A stretch of DNA of 64,000 nucleotides, from assembly GCF_005503445.1 (NCBI RefSeq), contig NZ_SCOH01000028.1, forward strand, positions 1 to 64,000, given 5' to 3'. This DNA is from Chitinivorax sp. B (GTDB lineage: Bacteria; Pseudomonadota; Gammaproteobacteria; Burkholderiales; SCOH01). Under the pieces are notes generated by a model. That model was not told where the DNA came from. It saw only the letters and a program-made list of their open reading frames with translations, and did no database searches. Below, one piece after another: positions 18,034-26,711 of this stretch. The translations under genes were made by a program, and so were the position numbers. Positions within the stretch are counted from its first letter, which is position 1. Each line of letters starts with the position of its first letter.

Positions 18034-19346
18034 GGCTGTTTGCCCCCAGATCGATCAATGATTTTGTGATGACGCAAGCCCAGTGGCCATTTCGCACTGT
18101 CAGCATAGGCCCCGATGTAGTCTCGAGTAGCTTGGCGGCCATCGTAATCCAACTTGGCATCCGTCAAAGGCACCATCCATTCCAATGGTGGCTCGCTTAT
18201 TTGCAGCTTTCCAGGTAATGGATCAAGGCGCAGCTTACCCGGCCTGGCAAATGGTGAACGCAGATGGCTGGCTGCGGCCTGCCAATTCCCAATCACGTTA
18301 TGTGCTTGCTCTCCACCTTGTACCGGATATGTAGCAAAAACCGCATTGCGTTGGATATATTGTGGGTATGAGGCCCCAAGCAAACCATTGCGCAGATAAA
18401 TACCATTACCGGCCGCCAGCACGGTGTTGTGAAATACATACACCTGCCGCGGCACATCATTATGTGGCTGGATATTGATTGCGTCGCCGGTCGGATTCAC
18501 AAACAGGTTGTTATACAACGCCAGATTCCCTTCACCCTGAAACAAGGCTTCACTGGGATTGCCATAGAACAGGTTACCGTAGATATCGTAACGATCATGC
18601 TGACCAGTGCCTTCCAATGGCCAATGCCCCACCAGCATGCTGGGTCGGGCATCCTTGCCACGGCTACTGTTGACCGCCTTTACCAACACATTACGACGAA
18701 TCACCGTAACACTTCGACCCTCGGGCATGCCCACTAAGTTCGGCCGCGTTGCCTGATGCTTGATCTGCAAGTTATAACCCAACGAACCGACAATCAGATT
18801 TTCTTCAATCAACCCGCCGATAAAGGGGGCACGCCCATCGGAATTGCCAAGGTACAATCCAGTTCCAGCCCCAATGATACGATTGTTGCGAATCACCCAA
18901 CCCCACGCTGGGCACTTGGTCGAGATGCCCACATAACCTTGGTTTGCACCATGATTAACGATGGCTAGGTTTTCCAACGTAATGTGATGTGCCCAGCGGG
19001 CATTACCCTCTGCCCGCACACCATCAGCTGGCAAACCCTGCCCATCAAGCAACATGTTGCGAACAATCAGATGAGCAGAATCGGCGATACTGACGGTATT
19101 ACGGTAGGCTTGGGCAACCAGACGGGTACGATTCGGTCCAGCGCCACTGATGATGATTGGTCGATCCGGCTCCCCGACTAAGCCAAACAAAGGCAGTCCC
19201 TTGGTATAGGAGCCTGGCTCCAGCAACAATTCATCCCCAGGCTTAAGGCGCTTCAACTGATCCAGATAGCTGGAAGGATCAGCGCTGATCTGCGCCGCGT
19301 GCGCCCATGCTACTGCAAAGAACCATAACCACACCCACCATCGCAT
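18030..19346 (-). CDS. secreted right-handed parallel beta-helix protein
   Basis: 438 residues. A Trp-rich signal peptide (1-18, ending AHAA) precedes a beta-helix domain (about 45-360) with recurrent short strands and Asn/Gly turns (for example NNRIIGAGTGLYLGN, NLALYNNLFVNPTGDAI). The fold is that of pectate lyases, alginate C5-epimerases and related polysaccharide-active enzymes; the N-terminal LKPGDELLLEPGSYTKGLPL is typical of the class. It probably acts on the polysaccharide in the periplasm or outside the cell, but lyase, epimerase or mere binding cannot be told from sequence alone. It lies between the TPR gene and the polymerase-like gene. Confidence 0.78.
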   Translation of the reverse strand: MRWWVWLWFFAVAWAHAAQISADPSSYLDQLKRLKPGDELLLEPGSYTKGLPLFGLVGEPDRPIIISGAGPNRTRLVAQAYRNTVSIADSAHLIVRNMLLDGQGLPADGVRAEGNARWAHHITLENLAIVNHGANQGYVGISTKCPAWGWVIRNNRIIGAGTGLYLGNSDGRAPFIGGLIEENLIVGSLGYNLQIKHQATRPNLVGMPEGRSVTVIRRNVLVKAVNSSRGKDARPSMLVGHWPLEGTGQHDRYDIYGNLFYGNPSEALFQGEGNLALYNNLFVNPTGDAINIQPHNDVPRQVYVFHNTVLAAGNGIYLRNGLLGASYPQYIQRNAVFATYPVQGGEQAHNVIGNWQAAASHLRSPFARPGKLRLDPLPGKLQISEPPLEWMVPLTDAKLDYDGRQATRDYIGAYADSAKWPLGLRHHKIIDRSGGKQP

Positions 19347-19359
19347 GTCGACTCAAGCC

Positions 19360-20205
19360 TTAATGTGTACCCGCTGGCTTGGTATCCGCAGGTGGCGTAA
19401 TCGCTGGATCTGTTGAGGTTGGTGATTCAACCGTCGGCTTGGAAGCGTCATCAGGTTTAGCTGTATCTGAAGCTGCAGTGGCACCAGAAGCAGATTTGTT
19501 TCCAGCTTCAGGTTGGGGCGTAACATCGGCCGGTTTAGTCGTCTCTACCACCGGAGCTGGCTTAGGTTCGGTCCATTTTCCAGCTTTTTTCAATTTGTCC
19601 CGTAAACCAGGCAAAGGGAAGCCTGCCAGATAAGCCTTGTGAGCAGAGGTCAAAGCCTTGTCGTACTGCTTTTTCTCGACATACAGCAGGCCCATGTTAT
19701 AGGCGAGATTGGCATCTTCTGGCGAGAGTTCCTCAGCCTCCTTCAAGACTTTCATCGCCTCATCGGATTTGCCGCTTTGCGCCAAATGCTTGGCAAGCAA
19801 CATACGTGGCACCAAATCCTTTGGCGCAAACACTGCCGCCCGTTTTAAAAAGCAGGTAACACTCCGTACCGAGCCAGGCAAGCGTTCGGACTTCTCACGC
19901 ATACTCAATCTCACCAGCGACTGCAAGGCACGTGGATGATTAGGGTACTTGGTCAATGTGTACTGGATATCCGGCATCACTGCCTGCCCGGTTTGGCCTC
20001 GTGTCAGGTTTTCAACCTGTGGGGTGAAATGTGCGTTTTCAACCAAGGGGGATTTGGCACGTTCAACCGGATCGTTGTAATCAAATGGACCGAAACTACC
20101 CGGCATAGGTGGTGGCACCGGATCACAATCCGTCATGTCGATTTCAGCATGCGCCATCATCGACAAACCACACAAGGTGACTAACATGCACAAGCGGTTC
20201 AACAT
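19360..20205 (-). CDS. exported TPR protein with Pro/Ala/Thr-rich tail
   Basis: About 281 residues. The start at 20205 has GGAG eight bases upstream and opens a signal peptide (ending MMAHA). Tetratricopeptide repeats occupy about residues 85-195 (SPEDANLAYNMGLLYVEKKQYDKAL). The last ~70 residues are a low-complexity, charged, Pro/Ala/Thr/Asp-rich tail. It is probably a periplasmic scaffold for the polysaccharide machinery; TPR proteins commonly accompany exosortase-linked loci. No enzymatic motif is seen. It is in the operon between the glycosyltransferase (16 bases upstream) and the beta-helix gene (13 bases downstream). Confidence 0.75.
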   Translation of the reverse strand: MLNRLCMLVTLCGLSMMAHAEIDMTDCDPVPPPMPGSFGPFDYNDPVERAKSPLVENAHFTPQVENLTRGQTGQAVMPDIQYTLTKYPNHPRALQSLVRLSMREKSERLPGSVRSVTCFLKRAAVFAPKDLVPRMLLAKHLAQSGKSDEAMKVLKEAEELSPEDANLAYNMGLLYVEKKQYDKALTSAHKAYLAGFPLPGLRDKLKKAGKWTEPKPAPVVETTKPADVTPQPEAGNKSASGATAASDTAKPDDASKPTVESPTSTDPAITPPADTKPAGTH

Positions 20206-20221
20206 GCGGGTTGCTCCAGTT

Positions 20222-21472
20222 TCAAGAGGGTTGAATCGCCGAATCCAACAGGCGGGCAAACTGTTCAGTACGTCCGCGACGTGAGGCTGCAAGAACAGCG
20301 GCATCACTGGCACATGGGGCTGCTCCCTGTGTCAGTCGAGTCATAAAGTCACGAAGCATACTCATGATCGCTTCGGTATTATCCAATGGCGCAATAGTGT
20401 CGATCCCTGCCCGGCGAATGACGTCTGCGGTATCGCCAATCGGGTCTGTCAGTGCAAGTACCGGTCGTCGGGCGCGCAAATATTCGTAAGCCTTGGCCGG
20501 AATCTGTCCATTGCATGATGAGCCTTGAAGCACTAGCAGACCATCCACAGACAACATTTCTGCCAGCGCATCGGCATATGGAATCGCCGGTGCCAGCTCA
20601 ATCAAATCCGTAATACCTTCACGCGCAGCCATTTCCTGCAAGCGGCTGTCGTTACCTGTAGCCCTAAGCCTGATCAGCAATTGCGATACCAATGGATCAT
20701 TGGCACGCTTCAATTGCCCCAGTGCGGTAAACAGCTGGGTCGGATCACGTTCCATCGAATAGACAATACCACTGTGCAACAGCACTTTTCTGCCAGTACG
20801 TACACTTATCGATGGCATAGTGCTTTCAGCACGAGTAAACACCTCTTCGTCATACCCGTTCTCTAACAATACCAACTTGTCGGTAGGCAAATCCGGATAG
20901 GTCTGGCGATAGGTCTGAATCGCCCCCGGTGAAGTAAATGTGGCAAAGCGGCAGCCTTGGAAAACTTGCAATTCCAACTGTTTGAACGCCTTCCACACCG
21001 TTGGATCTTCAGGATAGCCATCTTGTGCCATGGGATCACGAAAATCAGCCACCCACGGCAATCCGGACAATCGATGCAATGTAGCACCAATCTTGTGTGC
21101 CGTAGCGATCGGGTAAGTCGACCAGATGGCAGCAGGGTGATATTGACGGATCAGACGCATGCCCGCCGGAATGGCACCAAACCACCAACTGATCCAGCGA
21201 TCGGGCAAAGCAAAGGCACGAGGATACCGGCCAGCCAGTGCTAAGTGACGCGAAGTATCCAACGCAAACGCACGCTCCACGATCACGCCTGGCGGCACAT
21301 CTGCCAACAGGTCATCTGATTTATCTGGATAGGCTCGGGGATGAGCCGTCAGCACAATCGGCTCCCAGCCAAATTCACTCAAATACTGTGAAAAACGCAA
21401 TGCGCGCTGAATACCGCTGGACCCACGCAATGGTGGGTAGTGATATGCGATCAATAATACGCGCCGGCTCAT
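20222..21472 (-). CDS. glycosyltransferase, GT4-like
   Basis: 416 residues, a GT-B fold. An N-terminal Rossmann-like domain begins RRVLLIAYHYPPLRGSSGIQR, with the glycine-rich loop typical of the family. The C-terminal domain has a nucleotide-sugar site that includes GQIPAKAYEYLRARRPVLAL (in place of the EX7E motif). It probably adds a sugar to the exopolysaccharide repeat unit in the cytoplasm. Donor and acceptor are unknown. Its start overlaps the stop of the fused hydrolase (ATGA), so the two are translationally coupled. Confidence 0.82.
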   Translation of the reverse strand: MSRRVLLIAYHYPPLRGSSGIQRALRFSQYLSEFGWEPIVLTAHPRAYPDKSDDLLADVPPGVIVERAFALDTSRHLALAGRYPRAFALPDRWISWWFGAIPAGMRLIRQYHPAAIWSTYPIATAHKIGATLHRLSGLPWVADFRDPMAQDGYPEDPTVWKAFKQLELQVFQGCRFATFTSPGAIQTYRQTYPDLPTDKLVLLENGYDEEVFTRAESTMPSISVRTGRKVLLHSGIVYSMERDPTQLFTALGQLKRANDPLVSQLLIRLRATGNDSRLQEMAAREGITDLIELAPAIPYADALAEMLSVDGLLVLQGSSCNGQIPAKAYEYLRARRPVLALTDPIGDTADVIRRAGIDTIAPLDNTEAIMSMLRDFMTRLTQGAAPCASDAAVLAASRRGRTEQFARLLDSAIQPS

Positions 21473-23268
21473 TCACCCACCCAATCCAAAGTCCATTGCT
21501 CAACAATTTCCCGCCATTCACGACGCGAAAACGTATGATTGGCCTCTTTCAATTCTCTTTGTTGCACATTGGCTTGTTGCATCAATTCTTGCCAACGAGG
21601 CGACGTGTTGACCACTGCACGGAATTCAGCTGCCGTCAAATCATCACCAGACAAAATGAACAATACCCGACCGCGAAAACGGGCCAACCCTTCAGCCATA
21701 CGCTCTGGCAACGGCAATGCCGGATCGATTTCTACCCTGGCTGACTGCTGATTGACTGCAATCTGTTTGGTATTACGTGCTTGCCTGAGCTTGCCGACAT
21801 ATTCACCAATTGCACCTCGCACATTGACACCACCACGTAGCAGCTTCATCCAGAAATCACGACTGAACAATCGTTGCCGGTAGTAATGTTTTACAAATGC
21901 CTGAGCCAGCCCGGCATCAGTCCGCACCCAGGGATTCAGCAATACCAGCCCTGTTACACGTGGATCACGCCAAGCATAGAACAATGCTGCCGATGCAGCA
22001 TCGCACAACCCCCAAATTACAATACGGCGTAATTGCGGTTGTTGCTGGCAGAAGACATCAATCGCTGCCCGTAGGTCATCTTTGACTTGTTCAAACACAT
22101 GCAGTGGACCGCTTGCATCTCCCATGCCACGGTAGTCGAATCGCATGGCTGGTATGCCACCATTGGCCAAAGCACGACACAGCAAAGTGAATTGCCGATG
22201 ACTGCCCGCCCGATATTGCGGACCACCGACAACAACCAGCACCCCCACATCCCCAGATTGGGCAGGTAGTGACAGCACTGCTGGCAACGTCTCGCCCTGA
22301 CAGTGGAAAGAAATGGTGGCTTCCTGCCTCGACACTACTGACTGACTGGCTTGCTCAGTTTCTCGCTCAGCAGCATTGACTTCAGCATTTACCTGCAGGG
22401 TAGTACCTGTCGATGCTGATACAGTCAAATTAGACTCATCATCCGATACATCGCGCTGCATGACCTGCAAAGTAACATCCCACAATGCCGGAACATCGGT
22501 GATTTCCTGAGTGGCCCAGAAACCTTCACCAACCAGCTGATGTACCCTTACACCACTTTGTTTGTTACGCCATTCGCTGGCCAACTTTTCCACAATGGGT
22601 GGCAACGGGCGATCAACACTACCTTGCAATTCAAACCAGTCTACAATCAAACCGCCCCGCATGACATTTGCCAACTTGGCTTGTGCTTGCGGTAATGCTA
22701 AACCCGGGGCCAATGCATAGCCGGCGATCTCGATGGTTTCTCCACTTACCAATTGCTGTCGCAATTGCGTAGTGTTGGCAGCCCCCTCTCCAGCACCGCT
22801 CAACATTTGATTGGCAACTTTCAGACGCAGGAACTGAGTAAGATGTTGCTCTCCATTACTGACTGGCGCCCACAGCAACAAACGCTGGCAATTACCATCA
22901 ACCATCGCATAGTCGGCAGCCAACAATGCACCCAACCGCAATCCCCATAGAGTCAACGGTAAGTCATAACGCATTTTTAACCAGTTTGCCGCACTAGCGA
23001 TATCAGCACGCCAGCCTTCCCACGTCGCCTCAGCAAAGTCCCCAGCGCTGTCACCACACCCACCCAAGTCTATCGACATCACGGCATAACCCTGGCTCGC
23101 AAGACGGCGCGCCATTTCAGCCACCATACGACGGGATTTATGCATTTCCTCCGCGAACGGGTGTACATACAGCACTACACCCCGCGCTTGCCCCTGCACC
23201 GGGTAATGCACGCAAAATCGCGCCCCAAGTGAAGTTTCGAGAAAGAATGGATCGAACGGATGGGTCAC
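21469..23268 (-). CDS. fused exosortase A-associated hydrolase 2 / hydrolase 1
   Basis: 599 residues carrying two alpha/beta-hydrolase domains that are usually separate exosortase-A-associated proteins. Residues ~1-270 match hydrolase 2 (VLYVHPFAEEMHKSRRM, GGCGDSAGDF). Residues ~320-599 match hydrolase 1 (RFDYRGMGDASGP, ending with a catalytic-His-like NHTFSRREW). The nucleophile elbow reads GLRLG in the first domain (Arg111 at the nucleophile position) and GLCDA in the second (Cys422), so neither has a standard GxSxG. The ~50-residue linker is Ser/Thr/Glu-rich. It lies 8 bases downstream of the ACP gene. Substrate is unknown; thioester handling is inferred. Confidence 0.85.
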   Translation of the reverse strand: MTHPFDPFFLETSLGARFCVHYPVQGQARGVVLYVHPFAEEMHKSRRMVAEMARRLASQGYAVMSIDLGGCGDSAGDFAEATWEGWRADIASAANWLKMRYDLPLTLWGLRLGALLAADYAMVDGNCQRLLLWAPVSNGEQHLTQFLRLKVANQMLSGAGEGAANTTQLRQQLVSGETIEIAGYALAPGLALPQAQAKLANVMRGGLIVDWFELQGSVDRPLPPIVEKLASEWRNKQSGVRVHQLVGEGFWATQEITDVPALWDVTLQVMQRDVSDDESNLTVSASTGTTLQVNAEVNAAERETEQASQSVVSRQEATISFHCQGETLPAVLSLPAQSGDVGVLVVVGGPQYRAGSHRQFTLLCRALANGGIPAMRFDYRGMGDASGPLHVFEQVKDDLRAAIDVFCQQQPQLRRIVIWGLCDAASAALFYAWRDPRVTGLVLLNPWVRTDAGLAQAFVKHYYRQRLFSRDFWMKLLRGGVNVRGAIGEYVGKLRQARNTKQIAVNQQSARVEIDPALPLPERMAEGLARFRGRVLFILSGDDLTAAEFRAVVNTSPRWQELMQQANVQQRELKEANHTFSRREWREIVEQWTLDWVGE

Positions 23269-23276
23269 GACGGTAG

Positions 23277-23528
23277 TCAGATACCGGATTTGGTGTCTAC
23301 AAAGGTCACCAGGCTGCCAACAGAGGCAAAGGTATCGGCACTGATCTCGTCATCTGATACGGTGAAGCCGAATTGCTCTTCCATCGCGGTAATCAAGTTG
23401 ATCACAGCGATTGAATCTAGCTCGGGAATGCTACCCAGCAATGGTGTATCGAGTTCGAATGTATCAACACGGCTGCCTAGTTGCAGCGTGTCAGCCAGAA
23501 TCGCCTTAACGGCGGCAAGCGACGACAT
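23277..23528 (-). CDS. acyl carrier protein, exosortase A-associated
   Basis: 83 residues, a phosphopantetheine-binding four-helix protein. Ser39 in the LDSIAVINLI motif is the predicted 4'-phosphopantetheine attachment site, and the acidic helix II (MEEQFGFTVSDDE) is typical of ACPs. It is separate from fatty-acid synthesis genes and leads the leftward exosortase-associated operon, divergent from an operon with an AMP-forming ligase. It therefore probably carries an acyl or aminoacyl group for polysaccharide modification. The family is clear; the cargo is unknown. Confidence 0.9.
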   Translation of the reverse strand: MSSLAAVKAILADTLQLGSRVDTFELDTPLLGSIPELDSIAVINLITAMEEQFGFTVSDDEISADTFASVGSLVTFVDTKSGI

Positions 23529-23836
23529 AAGTAGTTATCTCCAGCTCCGCGCCGTAGCCTGCTCAGCAAGTCGGCGCAACATGAAAAACAGACGGACGGG
23601 AATTGTAACAGCAGCGTGATGGGATATTCACTAGCATTACCAGTATACAGCACACGCCGCACCTCAAAAATGACAATAACATACTTGAAATCGTATATAC
23701 TTATGATGCCAGAAAGTACAACAACTGACCAGTAAACGTGTTTCCAAGCGACATACAGCGCAGGATAGATGATGTATAAAAAAGTAACAATCAACAATAA
23801 AATCAATTATATGACCCTAAATAACAGGGCAAGCTC
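23529..23836. promoter_or_regulatory. AT-rich divergent promoter region of the two exosortase-associated operons
   Basis: 308 bases between the divergent starts at 23528 and 23837. Positions ~23630-23830 are markedly richer in A+T than the flanking genes. I looked for a -24/-12 element like that at 56783 and found none. No -35/-10 pair is convincing enough to call. There is no coding frame on either strand with a plausible start. Confidence 0.55.
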
Positions 23837-24943
23837 ATGACTCAGAGCAGATGCTTGGCCGATCTGAAAGCTTTGCCTGAATCTTTACTCAACGCGTTTT
23901 CTTCCGCGGCCAAGCAAAGTATCTTTTACAGTTTGCCTTGGTTTCGCAATTACCTTGTCACCATTGAAAAAGGAAACTGTGACCTCAGGCTATTGACCGC
24001 CTCCGAAGGCAATCAAGATGCAGCATTGGTCATGTTGGCCAAGCAAAGTGATTTGCCACTCAGCCCACGTATACTGATCGGAGCCCAAAACTATTACAGC
24101 TGCCTTTTCGGCCCGGTGTACACCGGCCAACCAACCGACAACCTATTTGATGCGCTGCTAGCCCCCGCCAAGCAAGAGCGTGTCGATATGCTCGACTTAC
24201 ATCCACTGGATCGCGAATCTGCCAGTTATGGGGCGTTGCAGGGGGCATTACGGCGCGGCGGGTGGTGGGTAGATGAATACTTTTGCTTCGGTAACTGGTA
24301 TTTGCATGTCGAAGGGCGATCCTATACGCAATACTATGATTCGCTACCTTCCAAGCTCAAAAATACCCTTAAGCGAAAAAAGAAAGCATTGGATCAGGCT
24401 GGAAATACTCGGTTTGAAATCATTCAGAGTGGCCCGGATGTAGAACGTGCTATTGCAGATTACATTCGTATCTACAATGCCAGTTGGAAAGTACCGGAAC
24501 CTTATCAGGACTTCATGCCGGGTTTGTTCCGCACCTGTGCCGAACATGGTTGGCTTCGCGCAGGCTTTGCTTATGTCGACGGCGAACCGGCAGCCGCCCA
24601 GATCTGGATTGTTCATGACAGACAGGCACTGATCTATAAGCTGGCTTATGATGAACGATTCGGTAAACTATCGGTTGGCTCAATTCTCACCGCCATGCTC
24701 ATGGAATATGTGATTGATCAAGATCACGTTGAAATCGTTGACTATCTGACTGGGGATGAGCCATACAAACGTGACTGGATGTCGCACCGCCGCGAACGTT
24801 GGGGCATCATTGCCTACAACCCGCGATCGATGGTGGGTTTGATTCATGCAGCAGCGCATTTTGGTGGCAAATGGCTGAAATCACTGCGCGGCGACAAAGA
24901 CACCTCGGCATCTCCACCCAAAACCAACGAAGACGATAACTGA
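23837..24943 (+). CDS. GNAT/FemAB-like acyltransferase (BioF2-like)
   Basis: 368 residues. The architecture is that of double-GNAT, FemAB-related proteins. An N-terminal GNAT-like half is followed by a basic helix (KLKNTLKRKKKALDQ, about 175-190). A C-terminal GNAT half (about 200-335) includes AGFAYVDGEPAAAQIWI and ends EIVDYLTGDEPYKRDWM. FemX-type enzymes pass amino acids from aminoacyl-tRNA; BioF2-like relatives in polysaccharide loci may use other thioester donors. It is the first gene of the rightward operon, five bases upstream of the acyl-CoA ligase, so a substrate made by that ligase/ACP pathway is plausible but unproven. Confidence 0.75.
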   Translation: MTQSRCLADLKALPESLLNAFSSAAKQSIFYSLPWFRNYLVTIEKGNCDLRLLTASEGNQDAALVMLAKQSDLPLSPRILIGAQNYYSCLFGPVYTGQPTDNLFDALLAPAKQERVDMLDLHPLDRESASYGALQGALRRGGWWVDEYFCFGNWYLHVEGRSYTQYYDSLPSKLKNTLKRKKKALDQAGNTRFEIIQSGPDVERAIADYIRIYNASWKVPEPYQDFMPGLFRTCAEHGWLRAGFAYVDGEPAAAQIWIVHDRQALIYKLAYDERFGKLSVGSILTAMLMEYVIDQDHVEIVDYLTGDEPYKRDWMSHRRERWGIIAYNPRSMVGLIHAAAHFGGKWLKSLRGDKDTSASPPKTNEDDN

Positions 24944-24948
24944 GCACC

Positions 24949-26532
24949 ATGCCCACACTCGTACATGAACTGATCCTGACAACGGCTGACCGTACGCCCA
25001 GTCACTCCGCGCTGGTCTACCAGGGCCATACGCTTGATTATGCCACTTTGGCCCAACAGGTACGAGGCTTGGCCAATGGCCTGTTAGCAAGGGATCTGGC
25101 GAAATCAGAACGTGTCGCCATTTATCTGGAAAAACGTTTCGAAACCGTGGTCGGCATGTTTGGCGCAGCGGCCGCAGGAGGAGTGTATGTACCGGTCAAT
25201 CCACTACTCAAAGCGGAGCAGGTCGGATATATCCTGCAGGATTGCAATGTCCGAATATTGGTGACCTCACCTGAAAGACTGGTCGCACTTCGCGACGTGC
25301 TCCCCCATTGCCATGATCTCAAGGCAGTCATCGTCACCGGATTAAAAACGGATACCCCACCATTACCAGGTGTAGAGTTACTGGATTGGCAGGCGACTGT
25401 AGCCACTACCAGTCAGTGCTCACCCCATCAAGTCATTGATGGCGATCTGGCTGCCATTCTTTACACCTCCGGCAGTACTGGTAAACCTAAAGGGGTTGTG
25501 CTGTCGCATCGAAACATTGTGGCTGGTGCAGTATCTGTAGCCGACTATCTGAATATCACCCATGAAGACCGATTGCTGTCAGTACTGCCACTGTCTTTTG
25601 ATTATGGTATGAACCAACTGACCACCGCCTTTTTAAGGGGAGCAACGGCCATTTTGATGAATTACCTGCTACCGCGGGATATCGTCAACGCATGTGCCCG
25701 TGAACACATTACAGGCTTGGCTTGCGTACCACCATTGTGGGTGCAGCTAGCACAGTTGGAATGGCCAGCCGAAGCAGCTCAGCACCTTCGTTACTTTACC
25801 AATTCGGGCGGCCACATGCCATCCGCCACATTGGCTGCCCTGCGTAATGCATTGCCCAATACCCTACCTTATTTGATGTATGGGTTGACTGAAGCTTTCC
25901 GCTCCACCTATCTCCCGCCCTGCGAAGTCGACACTCGCCCCGATTCAATGGGCAAGGCCATTCCAAATGCAGAGATCATGGTCTTACGCGAGGACGGTAG
26001 TCCATGTGCCGCCAACGAACCGGGAGAATTGGTACATCGTGGCGTACATGTATCGTTGGGTTACTGGAATGACCCGGCAAAGACGGCAGAACGATTCAAA
26101 CCCATTCCAGCACAGCAGCCCGGCTTAGTCATGCCGGAAATCGCCGTTTGGTCAGGGGATACAGTGCGTAAGGATGAAGATGGCTTCCTGTACTTCATCA
26201 GTCGCCGGGATGAAATGATCAAGACCTCAGGTTATCGCGTCAGCCCAACCGAAGTCGAAGAGGTCGTATACAGCACCGACCTAGTTGGTGAGTGTGCGGC
26301 ATTTGGCGTAGCACACCCTCAACTGGGGCAAGCGATTGTAGTTGTCGCCACCTCCAAGAATGGTGATGTACTGAATTGTGATGCGCTACTGGCAGCTTGC
26401 AAGAAGCAACTGCCAGCCTTCATGGTGCCACACCATGTTGAGCCTCGTACTGGCAGCCTGCCACGCAACCCGAATGGCAAGATCGATCGCAAACAGCTTT
26501 CGAACGAACTGGCCGAATTGTTTGAAACCTGA
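24949..26532 (+). CDS. AMP-forming acyl-CoA ligase, exosortase A-associated
   Basis: 527 residues of the adenylate-forming superfamily. Core motifs are visible: LYTSGSTGKPKG (A3), YGLTEAFRSTYLP (A5), WSGDTVRKDEDGFLYFISRRDEMIKTSGYRVSPTEVEE (A7/A8 hinge) and PNGKIDRKQL with the terminal catalytic Lys (A10). It activates a carboxylic acid as adenylate and transfers it to a thiol, either CoA or the ACP encoded by the divergent operon. The particular subfamily is known from exosortase A loci next to the PLP decarboxylase, as here. Substrate unknown. Confidence 0.9.
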   Translation: MPTLVHELILTTADRTPSHSALVYQGHTLDYATLAQQVRGLANGLLARDLAKSERVAIYLEKRFETVVGMFGAAAAGGVYVPVNPLLKAEQVGYILQDCNVRILVTSPERLVALRDVLPHCHDLKAVIVTGLKTDTPPLPGVELLDWQATVATTSQCSPHQVIDGDLAAILYTSGSTGKPKGVVLSHRNIVAGAVSVADYLNITHEDRLLSVLPLSFDYGMNQLTTAFLRGATAILMNYLLPRDIVNACAREHITGLACVPPLWVQLAQLEWPAEAAQHLRYFTNSGGHMPSATLAALRNALPNTLPYLMYGLTEAFRSTYLPPCEVDTRPDSMGKAIPNAEIMVLREDGSPCAANEPGELVHRGVHVSLGYWNDPAKTAERFKPIPAQQPGLVMPEIAVWSGDTVRKDEDGFLYFISRRDEMIKTSGYRVSPTEVEEVVYSTDLVGECAAFGVAHPQLGQAIVVVATSKNGDVLNCDALLAACKKQLPAFMVPHHVEPRTGSLPRNPNGKIDRKQLSNELAELFET

Positions 26533-26611
26533 AAGTGCTGGCTACCTCGAGCAACCTGGCAAACTCGCCAAACAAACGGTTACCGAAGAGGCCTGATCGA
26601 TCCAAAAAATA

Positions 26612-26631
26612 GCCCACAGTTCGCGGTGGGC
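26612..26631 (+). terminator. hairpin after the acyl-CoA ligase gene (possible attenuating terminator)
   Basis: GCCCAC (26612-26617) pairs with GTGGGC (26626-26631) around an 8-base loop. A short T-run (TTTTT, 26643-26647) lies 11 bases further on. It sits 80 bases after the ligase stop, within an otherwise tightly packed operon, so it may lower expression of the downstream genes rather than end transcription. Confidence 0.5.
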
Positions 26632-26656
26632 ATTATTCGGGTATTTTTAACCCTGA

Positions 26657-26680
26657 CATCTACCGGCCTAGCCGGTGATG
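26657..26680. repeat. imperfect inverted repeat upstream of the PLP decarboxylase gene
   Basis: CATC-T-ACCGGC, loop CTA, GCCGGT-GATG: ten base pairs with one bulged T. It lies 32 bases upstream of the ATG at 26712. It could be an operator or a leader hairpin affecting translation. Confidence 0.5.
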
Positions 26681-26711
26681 TAAACACTTTTCGAATGTTG
26701 TCGAGATATCC

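Noticed and set aside
17447-18160. A 237-codon minus-strand frame overlapping the polymerase-like and beta-helix genes
   Set aside because: Out of frame with both recognised, coupled genes. Val/Gly-rich content is typical of a shadow of a membrane protein.
23529-23836. A second sigma-54 promoter for the divergent operons
   Set aside because: I found no GG-N10-GC element matching TGGCAC-N5-TTGC on either strand in this region.
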